Shown here one piece after another: positions 8,577 to 16,130 of a stretch of 64,000 nt of DNA. Position 1 is the stretch's first letter, and every line of letters starts with the position of its first letter. A model generated the notes under the pieces. That model was given only the letters and a program-made list of their open reading frames with translations, ran no database searches and was not told where the DNA came from. A program made the translations under genes and the position numbers. Origin of the DNA: Acidianus hospitalis (lineage in GTDB: Archaea > Thermoproteota > Thermoprotei_A > Sulfolobales > Sulfolobaceae). The stretch is from positions 186,001 to 250,000 of the forward strand of contig JAWDOK010000001.1 of assembly GCA_046533895.1 (NCBI GenBank), written 5' to 3'.

Positions 8577-9205
8577 AGTGGATATCCTTTTATTCTAAAA
8601 TTAGGGAATGGTTAAGGTTTTCATATGCTAAGGATTATTATTCGGCCTCTTTACTTAATCAATTAATAGTAGAAGACTATACTTATTTACTAGAGGAAAT
8701 AAAAGGTAAGGAAGTCGCAGTAGTAGGTGCAGGTCCTAGCTTAACTTCTATTAAGGAAATAAACGCAGATATAATAATCTCAGCCGATGGGGCAACGAAC
8801 TATTTGGTTAAAAAGGGCATAATTCCAGATATTGTAGTTACAGACCTGGATGGAATTGAAATATTTCCTGAGAAAAGTGTCTATGTAGTTTTAGCGCATG
8901 GTGACAATATTGATAAAATACAAAAAGTTAAGAAAATGAAGTATATAATAGGTACATGTCAAGTTATGCCTTTTGGTAGGTTAAAAATGTTTGGCGGGTT
9001 TACTGACGGAGATAGAGCCGTTATTTTAGCAAAAATATATGGTGCTGAAAAAATTTTACTTTATGCTATGGATTTTGACTCTAACTATATCGGAAAATTT
9101 TCTAAACCTTGGTACGATACAGATGTACCCATTTCATGGATAAAGAGAGAGAAATTAAAAATTGCAAAAAATATTGTAAAAGAGGCTTTACAGCAAAGTT
9201 TATAA
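8573..9205 (+). CDS. mptE: 6-hydroxymethyl-7,8-dihydropterin pyrophosphokinase, MptE-like
   Basis: The 210-residue protein has the archaeal MptE/DUF115 signature: VVGAGPSL (51-57), ISADGATNYL (69-78) and VVTDLDG (89-94). The family transfers pyrophosphate from ATP to 6-hydroxymethyl-7,8-dihydropterin and is the archaeal replacement for FolK. Its reaction precedes that of a dihydropteroate-synthase-like enzyme, and a DHPS-like gene lies 2.4 kb upstream. It is the last gene of a tightly overlapping operon whose other members are uncharacterised. Confidence 0.85.
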   Translation: MKWISFYSKIREWLRFSYAKDYYSASLLNQLIVEDYTYLLEEIKGKEVAVVGAGPSLTSIKEINADIIISADGATNYLVKKGIIPDIVVTDLDGIEIFPEKSVYVVLAHGDNIDKIQKVKKMKYIIGTCQVMPFGRLKMFGGFTDGDRAVILAKIYGAEKILLYAMDFDSNYIGKFSKPWYDTDVPISWIKREKLKIAKNIVKEALQQSL

Positions 9206-9225
9206 AATTTAAGTAGATTTATAGA

Positions 9226-10372
9226 ATGGTGCAAGGGATGCGTATTCTCGAATAAGGTAAGGATACTGGATACCACGTTAAGAGATGGTGAACAAGCTCC
9301 AGGAATAGATTTTACTGTTGAACAAAAGGTAAGAATAGCAAATCAATTAGTTAAACTGGGTGTAGATGTAATAGAAGCCGGATTTCCTGCTTCTTCTGAA
9401 GGAGATTTTATTGCAACTAAGAAAATTTTGGAAGAAGTAGGAGATAAAACTGAAGTTATTGGTCTAGCTAGAGCAAATAAAAATGATATAGATAAGGTAA
9501 TAGAAGCAGGACTCTCTAGTATTCATGTATTCATAGCTACTTCAGAGATACATATGAAGTATAAATTAAAAATGACAAGAGAAGAAGTTTTAGATAGAAT
9601 TTATGAAAGTGTAAGCTATGCAAAATCTCATGGCCTAATTGTAGAATTTAGTCCAGAAGACGCTACCAGGTCTGAAGAGGATTTCTTGCTAACTGCAATA
9701 AAAACCGCCATACAAGCAGGAGCCGACAGAATAAATATTCCAGACACAGTAGGCGTAATGACACCTTTCACTTTCTATGATTTAATTAAAAAAGTTGTTA
9801 ACGTAGCTGGAGATAAGATTGTTAGTGTTCATTGTCATAACGACTTTGGCCTTGCTACAGCAAACTCTATAGCTGGTGTGGCAGCCGGAGCAAGGCAAGT
9901 GCATGTTACTGTGAATGGTATAGGCGAAAGGGCAGGAAATGCTTCATTAGAAGAAGTAGTTATGGCATTAAAGAAGTTGATGCATTATGATTTGAATATA
10001 AAAACTTGGCTATTATACGAAACTAGCAAACTAGTCTCAGAATTAAGTGGAATTCCTATACCCTACTTTAAAGCTATAGTGGGTGAAAACGCATTTGGTC
10101 ATGAAGCAGGAATTCATGTGCATGGAGTTATAGAAAATCCCGCAACTTATGAACCTATATCTCCGGAAGAAGTTGGCAATTTTAGAAGATTAGCACTAGG
10201 AAAACATAGCGGAATTCATGGATTAAAGAAAATATTAGAGGATCAAGGAATTCACCTAGATGATAATAAATTAAGAATAGTTTTGATGGAGATTAAAAAG
10301 AAGGCCGAATCTGGAGAGAAGATAAGTGCAGAAGATGCAAGGAATATAGCAATTAAGCTTTTGAACTCGTAA
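9226..10372 (+). CDS. 2-isopropylmalate synthase-type enzyme, start region frameshifted
   Basis: Condenses acetyl-CoA with a 2-oxo acid (LeuA/CimA/AksA family). Seen: the catalytic segment ILDTTLRDGEQ right at the N-terminus, metal motif HCHNDFG, NGIGERAGN, and GKHSG typical of isopropylmalate synthases rather than homocitrate synthases. At about 372 residues it lacks the C-terminal leucine-binding domain. The frame encoding LRDGEQ is open from 9206 but has no ATG, GTG or TTG before that motif. ATG 9226 reads MVQGMRILE then stops; loss of one base, for example in ggg 9235-9237, would join it to the conserved frame. The internal TTG at 9428 would remove the active site and is rejected. Confidence 0.8.
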
Positions 10373-10386
10373 AATAATTTCTTTTT

Positions 10387-11007
10387 ATGATTGAATATTT
10401 TGGCCATTCAATGTTTCTCATTGATAGAAAAATTGTCATAGATCCTCATGATGGAGGCAGTATAGGCTTACCTAAACCCAATATTGATAAAGTTGACCTA
10501 GTTTTAATTACACACGATCATTATGATCATAATGCTTATGAGATATTATCCTATAATGACATGAAAATGAAATATTATGGTTATATAAATTATCAGAATT
10601 ATAAGATAACTGGGTATAAGGCTTATCATGATAAAGAAAAAGGAAGAAGAAGAGGAGAGACTGCAATTTATAGAATAGAAGATTCTGAGGGCAATGTAAC
10701 TGTACACTTAGGTGATTTGGGTGAATATCCTCTTAAAGAAGATCTTATTAAAGAGATTTCATCTCCTACAGTTTTAATGATACCAGTAGGTGGTTTAATA
10801 ACTATTGATTATAAAGAAGCAGTATCGTTAGTAAAGGATCTTAAGCCACAAGTAGTGATTCCAATGCATTATTGGGTTAGGGGTCATTTAATGCCCTTGG
10901 ATCCTGTAGATAATTTCATAAAGGAATTAGGATGGAAAGTGATAGAAGGTAAAAAAGGTATTGAGAAAATAGAAGATAAAGAAGCAATTTATCTTCTTAC
11001 AGCCTAA
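10387..11007 (+). CDS. Metallo-beta-lactamase-fold hydrolase (UPF0173-like)
   Basis: The 206-residue protein has the metal motif THDHYDH (H43, H45, D47, H48), a later HLGD and PMHYW, as in the UPF0173/UlaG-like branch of the metallo-beta-lactamase fold. The substrate is unknown. It starts 15 bases after the isopropylmalate-synthase-like gene on the same strand and may be cotranscribed. Its 3' end overlaps the convergent RHH gene by 11 bases. Confidence 0.88.
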   Translation: MIEYFGHSMFLIDRKIVIDPHDGGSIGLPKPNIDKVDLVLITHDHYDHNAYEILSYNDMKMKYYGYINYQNYKITGYKAYHDKEKGRRRGETAIYRIEDSEGNVTVHLGDLGEYPLKEDLIKEISSPTVLMIPVGGLITIDYKEAVSLVKDLKPQVVIPMHYWVRGHLMPLDPVDNFIKELGWKVIEGKKGIEKIEDKEAIYLLTA

Positions 11008-11173
11008 TCTTCTCTACTCTGGCCACAGGAACTGTCTCTTTATTTACCTCGTCTTTAACTAGATTTTCTATTGCTTTTCTTATTGCTTCACTTCTATTTA
11101 ACCCATATTTTATAGCATATCTGTCTAGTAGTTCTAACAAATCTTCTTCTGCTTTAAATGTTACAACTCTCAT
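10997..11173 (-). CDS. Small ribbon-helix-helix (CopG-type) DNA-binding protein
   Basis: A 58-residue gene: MRVVTFKAEEDLLELLDRY, then a helix-turn NRSEAIRKAIENL, then a short basic tail. This is the RHH pattern of CopG/Arc-type regulators, which bind DNA as dimers through the first strand. The start ATG is at 11173, facing a second RHH gene 132 bases away, so both may act on the shared intergenic region. The stop lies within the 3' end of the hydrolase gene. Confidence 0.85.
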   Translation of the reverse strand: MRVVTFKAEEDLLELLDRYAIKYGLNRSEAIRKAIENLVKDEVNKETVPVARVEKIRL

Positions 11174-11192
11174 CGTATATCCAATATATATC

Positions 11193-11237
<45 letters not shown>

Positions 11238-11305
11238 CTTTATATTTCAAGAGGACTATTTCATGAGGAAGATTAATATATAAGTTTGCCATATATTTTT
11301 ATTGA

Positions 11306-11623
11306 GTGAAAAGTACAGTGCCAACTATACACTTATCGATTCCGGAAGGAATGTACGAAGAGCTTAGAAAGAAAGCTGAAGATATGGGAATACAGATAAC
11401 TGACTTAGTAAAGTTCTACATTAGACAGGGTATGGAAAAGGAGGAAGAAGGAGAAAATGTGCAGAAAAACACTGAGTGTGAGGAAAATATAGCATTTCTT
11501 GAGGCTAAAGTGGCTCAGCTTGATGCAATAGTTGGAGAACTTGTGAGAAAATTAAAGAACATAGAAGACGAAGATATTGGAGAAGAGGAAGTTGAACTTA
11601 AGGAGAGAGAGGAAAATAATTAA
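11306..11623 (+). CDS. RHH domain protein with coiled-coil tail
   Basis: The 105-residue protein has an N-terminal RHH-like domain (VPTIHLSIPEGMYEELRKKA, then ITDLVKFYIRQGM) and an acidic heptad-containing C-terminus from about 60 to 95 (FLEAKVAQLDAIVGELVRKL) likely to form a coiled coil. The box atatattttt at 11291-11300 lies about 23-25 bases before an in-frame GTG at 11318, so translation may begin there and not at GTG 11306. Probably a transcription factor; target unknown. Confidence 0.75.
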   Translation: MKSTVPTIHLSIPEGMYEELRKKAEDMGIQITDLVKFYIRQGMEKEEEGENVQKNTECEENIAFLEAKVAQLDAIVGELVRKLKNIEDEDIGEEEVELKEREENN

Positions 11624-11650
11624 AGCTTATCTTACATTTAATATATTGAG

Positions 11651-11712
11651 AAGGGTCCATGGGATAATGTCCTCGTGTACCGGGGACTTATGAACATGGA
11701 TGGGTCCCCCTT
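11651..11712 (+). other. Candidate structured RNA hairpin
   Basis: A GC-rich island in AT-rich surroundings folds by eye into a long hairpin: AAGGG (11651-11655) with CCCTT (11708-11712), TCCATG (11656-11661) with CATGGA (11695-11700), ATAA with TTAT, and GTCCTCG (11669-11675) with CGGGGAC (11681-11687) around the loop TGTAC. A seven-base bulge remains on the 3' side. It lies between the RHH gene and the C/D sRNA. Class unknown; no box ACA seen after the stem. Confidence 0.4.
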
Positions 11713-11723
11713 ATGCTTATTTT

Positions 11724-11772
11724 GTGATGTAGCAGGGACGAACTGAAGAATGAGGAAAAACTAAAAAACTGA
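11724..11772 (+). ncRNA. Box C/D guide sRNA candidate
   Basis: In 49 bases the four boxes occur in order: C GTGATGT (11724-11730), D' CTGA (11743-11746), C' ATGAGGA (11750-11756), D CTGA (11769-11772), with 12-base guides between. The D' guide agcagggacgaa can pair through ten bases with the conserved archaeal 16S rRNA stretch CGUCCCUGCU just upstream of the 1400 region, which I recall from memory. By the rule of the fifth base it would direct 2'-O-methylation of the U in that stretch, near E. coli position 1380. The D guide is low-complexity and has no obvious target. Confidence 0.6.
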
Positions 11773-11775
11773 AAA

Positions 11776-12006
11776 TTACATTGAAATTAACGTTACTGTT
11801 CTAATTATGGAAGAATTTCTTCGTATTTGATTAATTGTCTTATTTAATTCATTCAAATCCGGTGCTTCTACTTCTACTACAACATCATATTCTCCATATA
11901 CTGGCGTAGCATCTTTTACTCCATTTAATTTTTTAACGTCATTTACTACATCCAATTCTTTTCCTATACTTGTTATTAATAAAATATATGCTTTTACATT
12001 TCCCAT
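11776..12006 (-). CDS. Stand-alone Lrp/AsnC ligand-binding (RAM) domain protein
   Basis: The 76-residue protein is only the RAM domain of Lrp/AsnC regulators: AYILLITSIGKE, then VYGEYDVVVEVEAPDLNEL and an IRTVTLISM end. It has no helix-turn-helix, so it probably senses a small ligand such as an amino acid and works with full-length Lrp proteins or as a stand-alone binder. Its stop is four bases from the end of the C/D sRNA on the opposite strand. Confidence 0.88.
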   Translation of the reverse strand: MGNVKAYILLITSIGKELDVVNDVKKLNGVKDATPVYGEYDVVVEVEAPDLNELNKTINQIRRNSSIIRTVTLISM

Positions 12007-12038
12007 AATATATATTTAGTAAGCGATAATAAAAAATC

Positions 12039-13214
12039 TTATTTTAATAATAGCCTTTCAGAGTCAAGAAATCTGGATGCTAATAATAATAAGAATATTG
12101 AGGCCAGTAGTGTTATTGATATAGAGAATATGGATTCTTCTATCAAACCAAATACATAGAACATTATTGATGCAACTAATTGAACGTAAGGAATTCCAAG
12201 AATTAATGATAAAGGATAAGATAAGTCTCCAAAGTTTAAGAATAATGAAGAGAACGAAGCTATCATACCAAAGCTAGTTATTATAAAGTTTATAATTTGG
12301 ACGTTCCTACTCGACCCGCCTAGTAATAAAAGCACTATAATGCTCATTGAAGCTGTGAGCAATATCATTGCAAGATAAACTATTATCACTAGGATAGCAA
12401 AAGTTGCACTAAAAGTTATACTTTCCCCTATTATATAGGGAGCAAACAAAGAGAATGCAACTAAACCTATTAAATCTCCTATTGATGATATTAAGCCTAG
12501 TATTATTGAGATTATTAGTTTTGAGAAAATAAAGGCTCTAGAAGAAATGGGCGATGCAAGAAGAGACTCTAGAGTTTTTCTTTCTTTTTCACCCATAATA
12601 CTATCGCTAACAAAGAATATTACCGGTGTAGCAGCAGGAAATAAAATAATTGCAACTATTCTTGCTAGTTGAGAGAATTGACTTTGTTGGTAAGATGCCT
12701 GCTCGCCAGTAGGCAATTTATAAAGTAGTGTAACTTCTAAAGGATCTCTAATTATTGAAGGAGATACTTCGGTATGAGACATATTCTCTAGGTACTTTAT
12801 TCTCTGAATTGAAGTATTATATAGAATATTATATAACCCGTTCTCAACAAGCTGTAAGGCAGATGACCTCGAAGATATTACGTACGATATATAAACTATG
12901 GCTGTTCTATTTATGTCTGATATATTTTCATAAAAGCAAGATGGAAATACAACTTCGACATCTGCAGGTTGCGTAGAATTTATGTAGACTATTCCACCAT
13001 TACCTTGAATATAACTGCATAATTCCTTTACATATTTTATATTATCGTAATTCTCGTTTATAATATCCACAATAGGCGGTTGAGAAACTATTGCAGCAAA
13101 TAGGATTACTCCAATTAAAGGCAATAATATTAAGGGTAATAATATAGATCCAAGCAGGAGTTTTCTATCTCTCTTTACATCAGTCCATTCCTTTTTTATT
13201 AAATCTTTCATCAA
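12039..13214 (-). CDS. ABC-2 type transporter permease
   Basis: The 391-residue membrane protein has the NatB/ABC-2 layout: one N-terminal membrane segment (about 21-43), a large extracytoplasmic loop of roughly 130 residues, then five or six C-terminal segments from about 185. The cytoplasmic EKERKTLESLLASP segment before the last bundle is the typical coupling region. Its start overlaps the stop of the ATPase gene by four bases, so both form one exporter. Substrate unknown. Confidence 0.9.
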   Translation of the reverse strand: MMKDLIKKEWTDVKRDRKLLLGSILLPLILLPLIGVILFAAIVSQPPIVDIINENYDNIKYVKELCSYIQGNGGIVYINSTQPADVEVVFPSCFYENISDINRTAIVYISYVISSRSSALQLVENGLYNILYNTSIQRIKYLENMSHTEVSPSIIRDPLEVTLLYKLPTGEQASYQQSQFSQLARIVAIILFPAATPVIFFVSDSIMGEKERKTLESLLASPISSRAFIFSKLIISIILGLISSIGDLIGLVAFSLFAPYIIGESITFSATFAILVIIVYLAMILLTASMSIIVLLLLGGSSRNVQIINFIITSFGMIASFSSLFLNFGDLSYPLSLILGIPYVQLVASIMFYVFGLIEESIFSISITLLASIFLLLLASRFLDSERLLLK

Positions 13215-13942
13215 ATTTTACCACCCGTTGCCACAAGGAAAGCTTCCTCTAGATTTTTTACTCCAAGTTTATTTACAATCTCCTTTGGAGTTCCATTGGC
13301 TATTATTTCTCCATGGTTAAGTAATACTATCTCGTCACAAAGGTACTCTACTTCTAGCATATTATGTGATGAAAGTATTATAGTTGTTTCCCCTTTCATT
13401 TCTCTTATTAATTTTCTAATCTTTACTGACGATTCTACGTCTAAGGCCGAAGTTGGTTCATCTAAAATAGCTACTTTTGGCATGACCATTAATGTTCTGG
13501 CTATCATTAATCTCCTTTTCATTCCTCTACTATACTCCTGAGTTTTATCATAAATTCTATCTCCTAAATCAGCAATCTTTATTCCTTTTTCTAGAAATTC
13601 TTCAAATTCATCTTTATTTTTGGCATAAATCTTAGCGTAAAATTCTAAATTCTCTAAGCCTGTTAACCTATCATAAGGAAATGCATCTTCTGGCATATAT
13701 GAAATATAACCTTTTTCTCTAGCTTTCGTTGGAGGTAATCCTAATATTTTAACTTCTCCTTGGTAATGCCTTATTATTCCTGCTAGTACTCTTAATGTTG
13801 TAGTTTTTCCTGCACCGTTTGGTCCAATTATTCCAAATATAATATTTTTAGGCACTTTGAACGTTAATCCTTTAAGAATTTCTTTATTGCCAAAAGTCTT
13901 CCTAAGGTTAGTAACACTCACTGCGATTTCTTCCATTGTCAT
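13211..13942 (-). CDS. ABC transporter ATP-binding protein
   Basis: The 243-residue nucleotide-binding subunit has Walker A GPNGAGKT (40-47), a variant signature YSRGMKRR in place of LSGGQ, Walker B VAILDEPTSALD and the H-loop SSHN. The YSRGM signature is common in ABC-2 exporters of the NatA/drug type. It pairs with the permease gene downstream (ATGA overlap). An in-frame ATG two codons downstream is an equally good start. Confidence 0.93.
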   Translation of the reverse strand: MTMEEIAVSVTNLRKTFGNKEILKGLTFKVPKNIIFGIIGPNGAGKTTTLRVLAGIIRHYQGEVKILGLPPTKAREKGYISYMPEDAFPYDRLTGLENLEFYAKIYAKNKDEFEEFLEKGIKIADLGDRIYDKTQEYSRGMKRRLMIARTLMVMPKVAILDEPTSALDVESSVKIRKLIREMKGETTIILSSHNMLEVEYLCDEIVLLNHGEIIANGTPKEIVNKLGVKNLEEAFLVATGGKI

Positions 13943-13995
13943 ACTGTTTACATTCTTCTAAACTGATAATATATTTCTTTACCGAATATCAATGA

Positions 13996-14634
13996 ATGAT
14001 TGGAGGAGTAAGAGACAGAACTACTGAAGCTTTATTGAGGTTCGGAGATAGATGCAAGCTCATTCTTAAGGCTGCTATATCTATTGCTGAAAGTAATGAT
14101 AAAAAAGAGCTTGGAGATTTTGATTATAAAACTCTTGTAGAGAAGTTGCAAGAGGCAGGATTAGATAAAGATCCTAAAATGATATTACGAGCTTTAGAAA
14201 GAGATTATGGCATAATCGAAACAACTTATAAATCAGCAAACCAGCATTGGTGGAGGTTTATTAACATTGAGGAAGTGAAAGAAGCGATAGGTGAAGAAAT
14301 AGAAGACCCGGAGATTCAATTAATTAAAATTCAAGCAAATAGCTTAAATTTGACGGAGTTAGAAAGAAAATTAAGATTTATGCTTAATAAACCAGTTTTA
14401 TCTGAAGTTGATAGGGCATTATTTAAAAAAATTGCCTTTGAGGAATTAAATTATGTTATGGAGGTGTATAGGAAAGCTTCAATGTACGAGGAAACTTATG
14501 ATATTGCAGAAAAGGTTAAGACTATATTAACTTTAGCTACTAAAGTATCAATGAAAATTGGTAAAAATTATGCACAAAATAAAGCTAATGACCTATTAGA
14601 TCCTCAGAAAGAGCCTCAAGCCTTCTTGAAATGA
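13996..14634 (+). CDS. Conserved archaeal hypothetical protein
   Basis: The 212-residue soluble helical protein is not assigned to a family. The first about 90 residues look like a winged-helix or helical bundle (KTLVEKLQEAG, then MILRALERDYGIIET and HWWRF); the rest is long helices with a charged surface. ATG 13996 faces the ABC operon across a 53-base gap. Its 3' end overlaps the convergent phosphopantothenate synthetase gene by 50 bases. No catalytic motif seen. Confidence 0.75.
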   Translation: MIGGVRDRTTEALLRFGDRCKLILKAAISIAESNDKKELGDFDYKTLVEKLQEAGLDKDPKMILRALERDYGIIETTYKSANQHWWRFINIEEVKEAIGEEIEDPEIQLIKIQANSLNLTELERKLRFMLNKPVLSEVDRALFKKIAFEELNYVMEVYRKASMYEETYDIAEKVKTILTLATKVSMKIGKNYAQNKANDLLDPQKEPQAFLK

Positions 14635-15388
14635 ATTTAATTGCTTCCGCTAAGTTCCTTTTATTATCGAAATTCTTAACAATCTCTTCTAATTCTATTC
14701 TATCTTTTGATCTAAGTTCCTTTACTTTCTTTACTAAAAGTGGAAGAGCTCTAGTAATATTATCAACAATAGTAATGGAAGCCGTCATTGATGTTCTTGA
14801 TAAAGGATTTAGATCTATTGCTATAACCTTCTTATTCAATCTTACTAGTGCTTCAGTTCTATCTCCGTCCTCTAAACCTAATAGGACTACGTCAGCTATA
14901 TAAATTCCGTTCTTGCTGACTTTTCTTCTCTCACTAAAAAGCTCTGGAATAGTAGTTAGATCGTCATCGCCTAATACTTCTTTAGCCCCTGCATTCTCTA
15001 GAGCTTTCTTTATCGCCTTTACTCTTTTTTCATCTCTGTAAAACAAATTTATTTCAATTTTACAATTTACCTCATTTGACAGTTCTACAATATCCTTAGC
15101 TACAAGAGCCGCCATATTTCCATTAACTGAAATAACTGGATATTTAGCTAATAAAAGAGTAGCAGCTGTAGCATTTATTGCGTTTTCAGCAAAATCCTGT
15201 GTTTTCTCTCCTATTAAGTAATCGAAGCATTCTCCTCTTCCATGAGCGATCAATCCTTGAGGTACAAGTATGTTATTTTCAAGTGCTTCTACCAACTTTT
15301 CTCTAATTAGAAGAGAGTCTCTTCTCGGATGATTAAGGGGTATTAAATTACGTATGCTCCTTTCATTGCCGGCTTGTGTATTGTCCAT
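14585..15388 (-). CDS. 4-phosphopantoate--beta-alanine ligase (archaeal)
   Basis: The 267-residue member of the archaeal phosphopantothenate synthetase family (DUF137) joins 4-phosphopantoate to beta-alanine with ATP in coenzyme A synthesis. Family landmarks are IPLNHPRRDSL near the start, AHGRGECFDYLIGEKT, and IAIDLNPLSRTS. It is encoded directly after pantoate kinase, which supplies its substrate. The start ATG 15388 overlaps the kinase gene by 46 bases; no later start precedes the conserved HPRR segment, so the overlap looks real. Confidence 0.93.
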   Translation of the reverse strand: MDNTQAGNERSIRNLIPLNHPRRDSLLIREKLVEALENNILVPQGLIAHGRGECFDYLIGEKTQDFAENAINATAATLLLAKYPVISVNGNMAALVAKDIVELSNEVNCKIEINLFYRDEKRVKAIKKALENAGAKEVLGDDDLTTIPELFSERRKVSKNGIYIADVVLLGLEDGDRTEALVRLNKKVIAIDLNPLSRTSMTASITIVDNITRALPLLVKKVKELRSKDRIELEEIVKNFDNKRNLAEAIKFISRRLEALSEDLIGH

Positions 15389-16080
15389 CTTTCTTCACAT
15401 TCGTCAAGCCTAACTATTATACCTTTCTTTCTAAACGATTTCTTGTATGGAGAGTGAAACCCTAATTCTTCAGTAAATTTCCTTGCTACTTCAAAGAACT
15501 TATCTATTGTTCTCTCCTTAAGGAAATCTTGAATATAAAATAGTGCACTTTCTGAATTTTTAAGTAATGAGATAGTAGGTAATTTTTCTAGAGGTTTGCT
15601 ACACACCGGTCTCCAATCTATTTTTATTGTTTCAACTTCACCATAAATACCAGGAGTTTTTCTATAAACTAAACCTCCTCCAATATATTGTGAAATTACA
15701 TCTCCTAGACCGTTTTTGCTTATTACTTCGCTTTCATGAGCTATTTTTATCGCTTCTCTTTCTATAATGCCAAAAATTTCTGAAGCTCCTAAAGCATAGG
15801 CTAGACTTATGCTTCCGCTTAATCCATATCCAAAGCCTAAAGGAACATCGGATTTGATTTCTAAATGTAAATTTCCTAGATTATTTTTAAGAAAATCTAA
15901 GTTTGGGAAGTCAATCTTTTTCCCATTAAGTATAATTTCTGCATCCCCTCTCTTTATTTCTACTCTGGAATATGGTTCGAGGACCATGGTTAAGCCTATA
16001 GATCCAGATTTCTCTAGGTCATTTGAAAAAACTGGATACCATACTCCAGAAATACTTAATGGAACCTTAACTTCTAGCAT
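15343..16080 (-). CDS. Pantoate kinase (GHMP superfamily)
   Basis: Phosphorylates pantoate in the archaeal CoA route. The ATP-binding GHMP motif reads PLGFGYGLSGS, and the N-terminus VPLSISGVWYPVF fits the pantoate kinase branch. I place the start at ATG 16080 (MLEVKVPLS), 27 bases from the centre of a TATA box. A longer frame to 16158 would overlap the divergent oxidoreductase gene by 28 bases and is unlikely. It forms an operon with the ligase gene downstream. Confidence 0.92.
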   Translation of the reverse strand: MLEVKVPLSISGVWYPVFSNDLEKSGSIGLTMVLEPYSRVEIKRGDAEIILNGKKIDFPNLDFLKNNLGNLHLEIKSDVPLGFGYGLSGSISLAYALGASEIFGIIEREAIKIAHESEVISKNGLGDVISQYIGGGLVYRKTPGIYGEVETIKIDWRPVCSKPLEKLPTISLLKNSESALFYIQDFLKERTIDKFFEVARKFTEELGFHSPYKKSFRKKGIIVRLDECEERWTIHKPAMKGAYVI

Positions 16081-16103
16081 GTTGAACTTTTTTGGAATAA
16101 GCA

Positions 16104-16111
16104 ATATATAT
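16104..16111. promoter_or_regulatory. Palindromic TATA box between two divergent genes
   Basis: The perfect palindrome atatatat is centred 27.5 bases from ATG 16080 on one side and 23.5 bases from GTG 16131 on the other. Both distances fit a leaderless Sulfolobales promoter, so one box could in principle serve both pantoate kinase and the flavin/Fe-S oxidoreductase. Confidence 0.45.
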
Positions 16112-16130
16112 CTTTGATTATTAAGTATAG

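Noticed and set aside
9428..10372. TTG-started shorter version of the isopropylmalate synthase
   Set aside because: It lacks LRDGEQ and the first third of the barrel, while similarity continues upstream in the same frame.
11651..11712. Intrinsic terminator reading of the hairpin
   Set aside because: Archaeal termination uses T-rich runs, and no T run follows the stem; multiple helices argue for a structured RNA.
15809..16117. Open frame opposite pantoate kinase
   Set aside because: Fully antisense to a well-supported gene, no motif, composition typical of a shadow.
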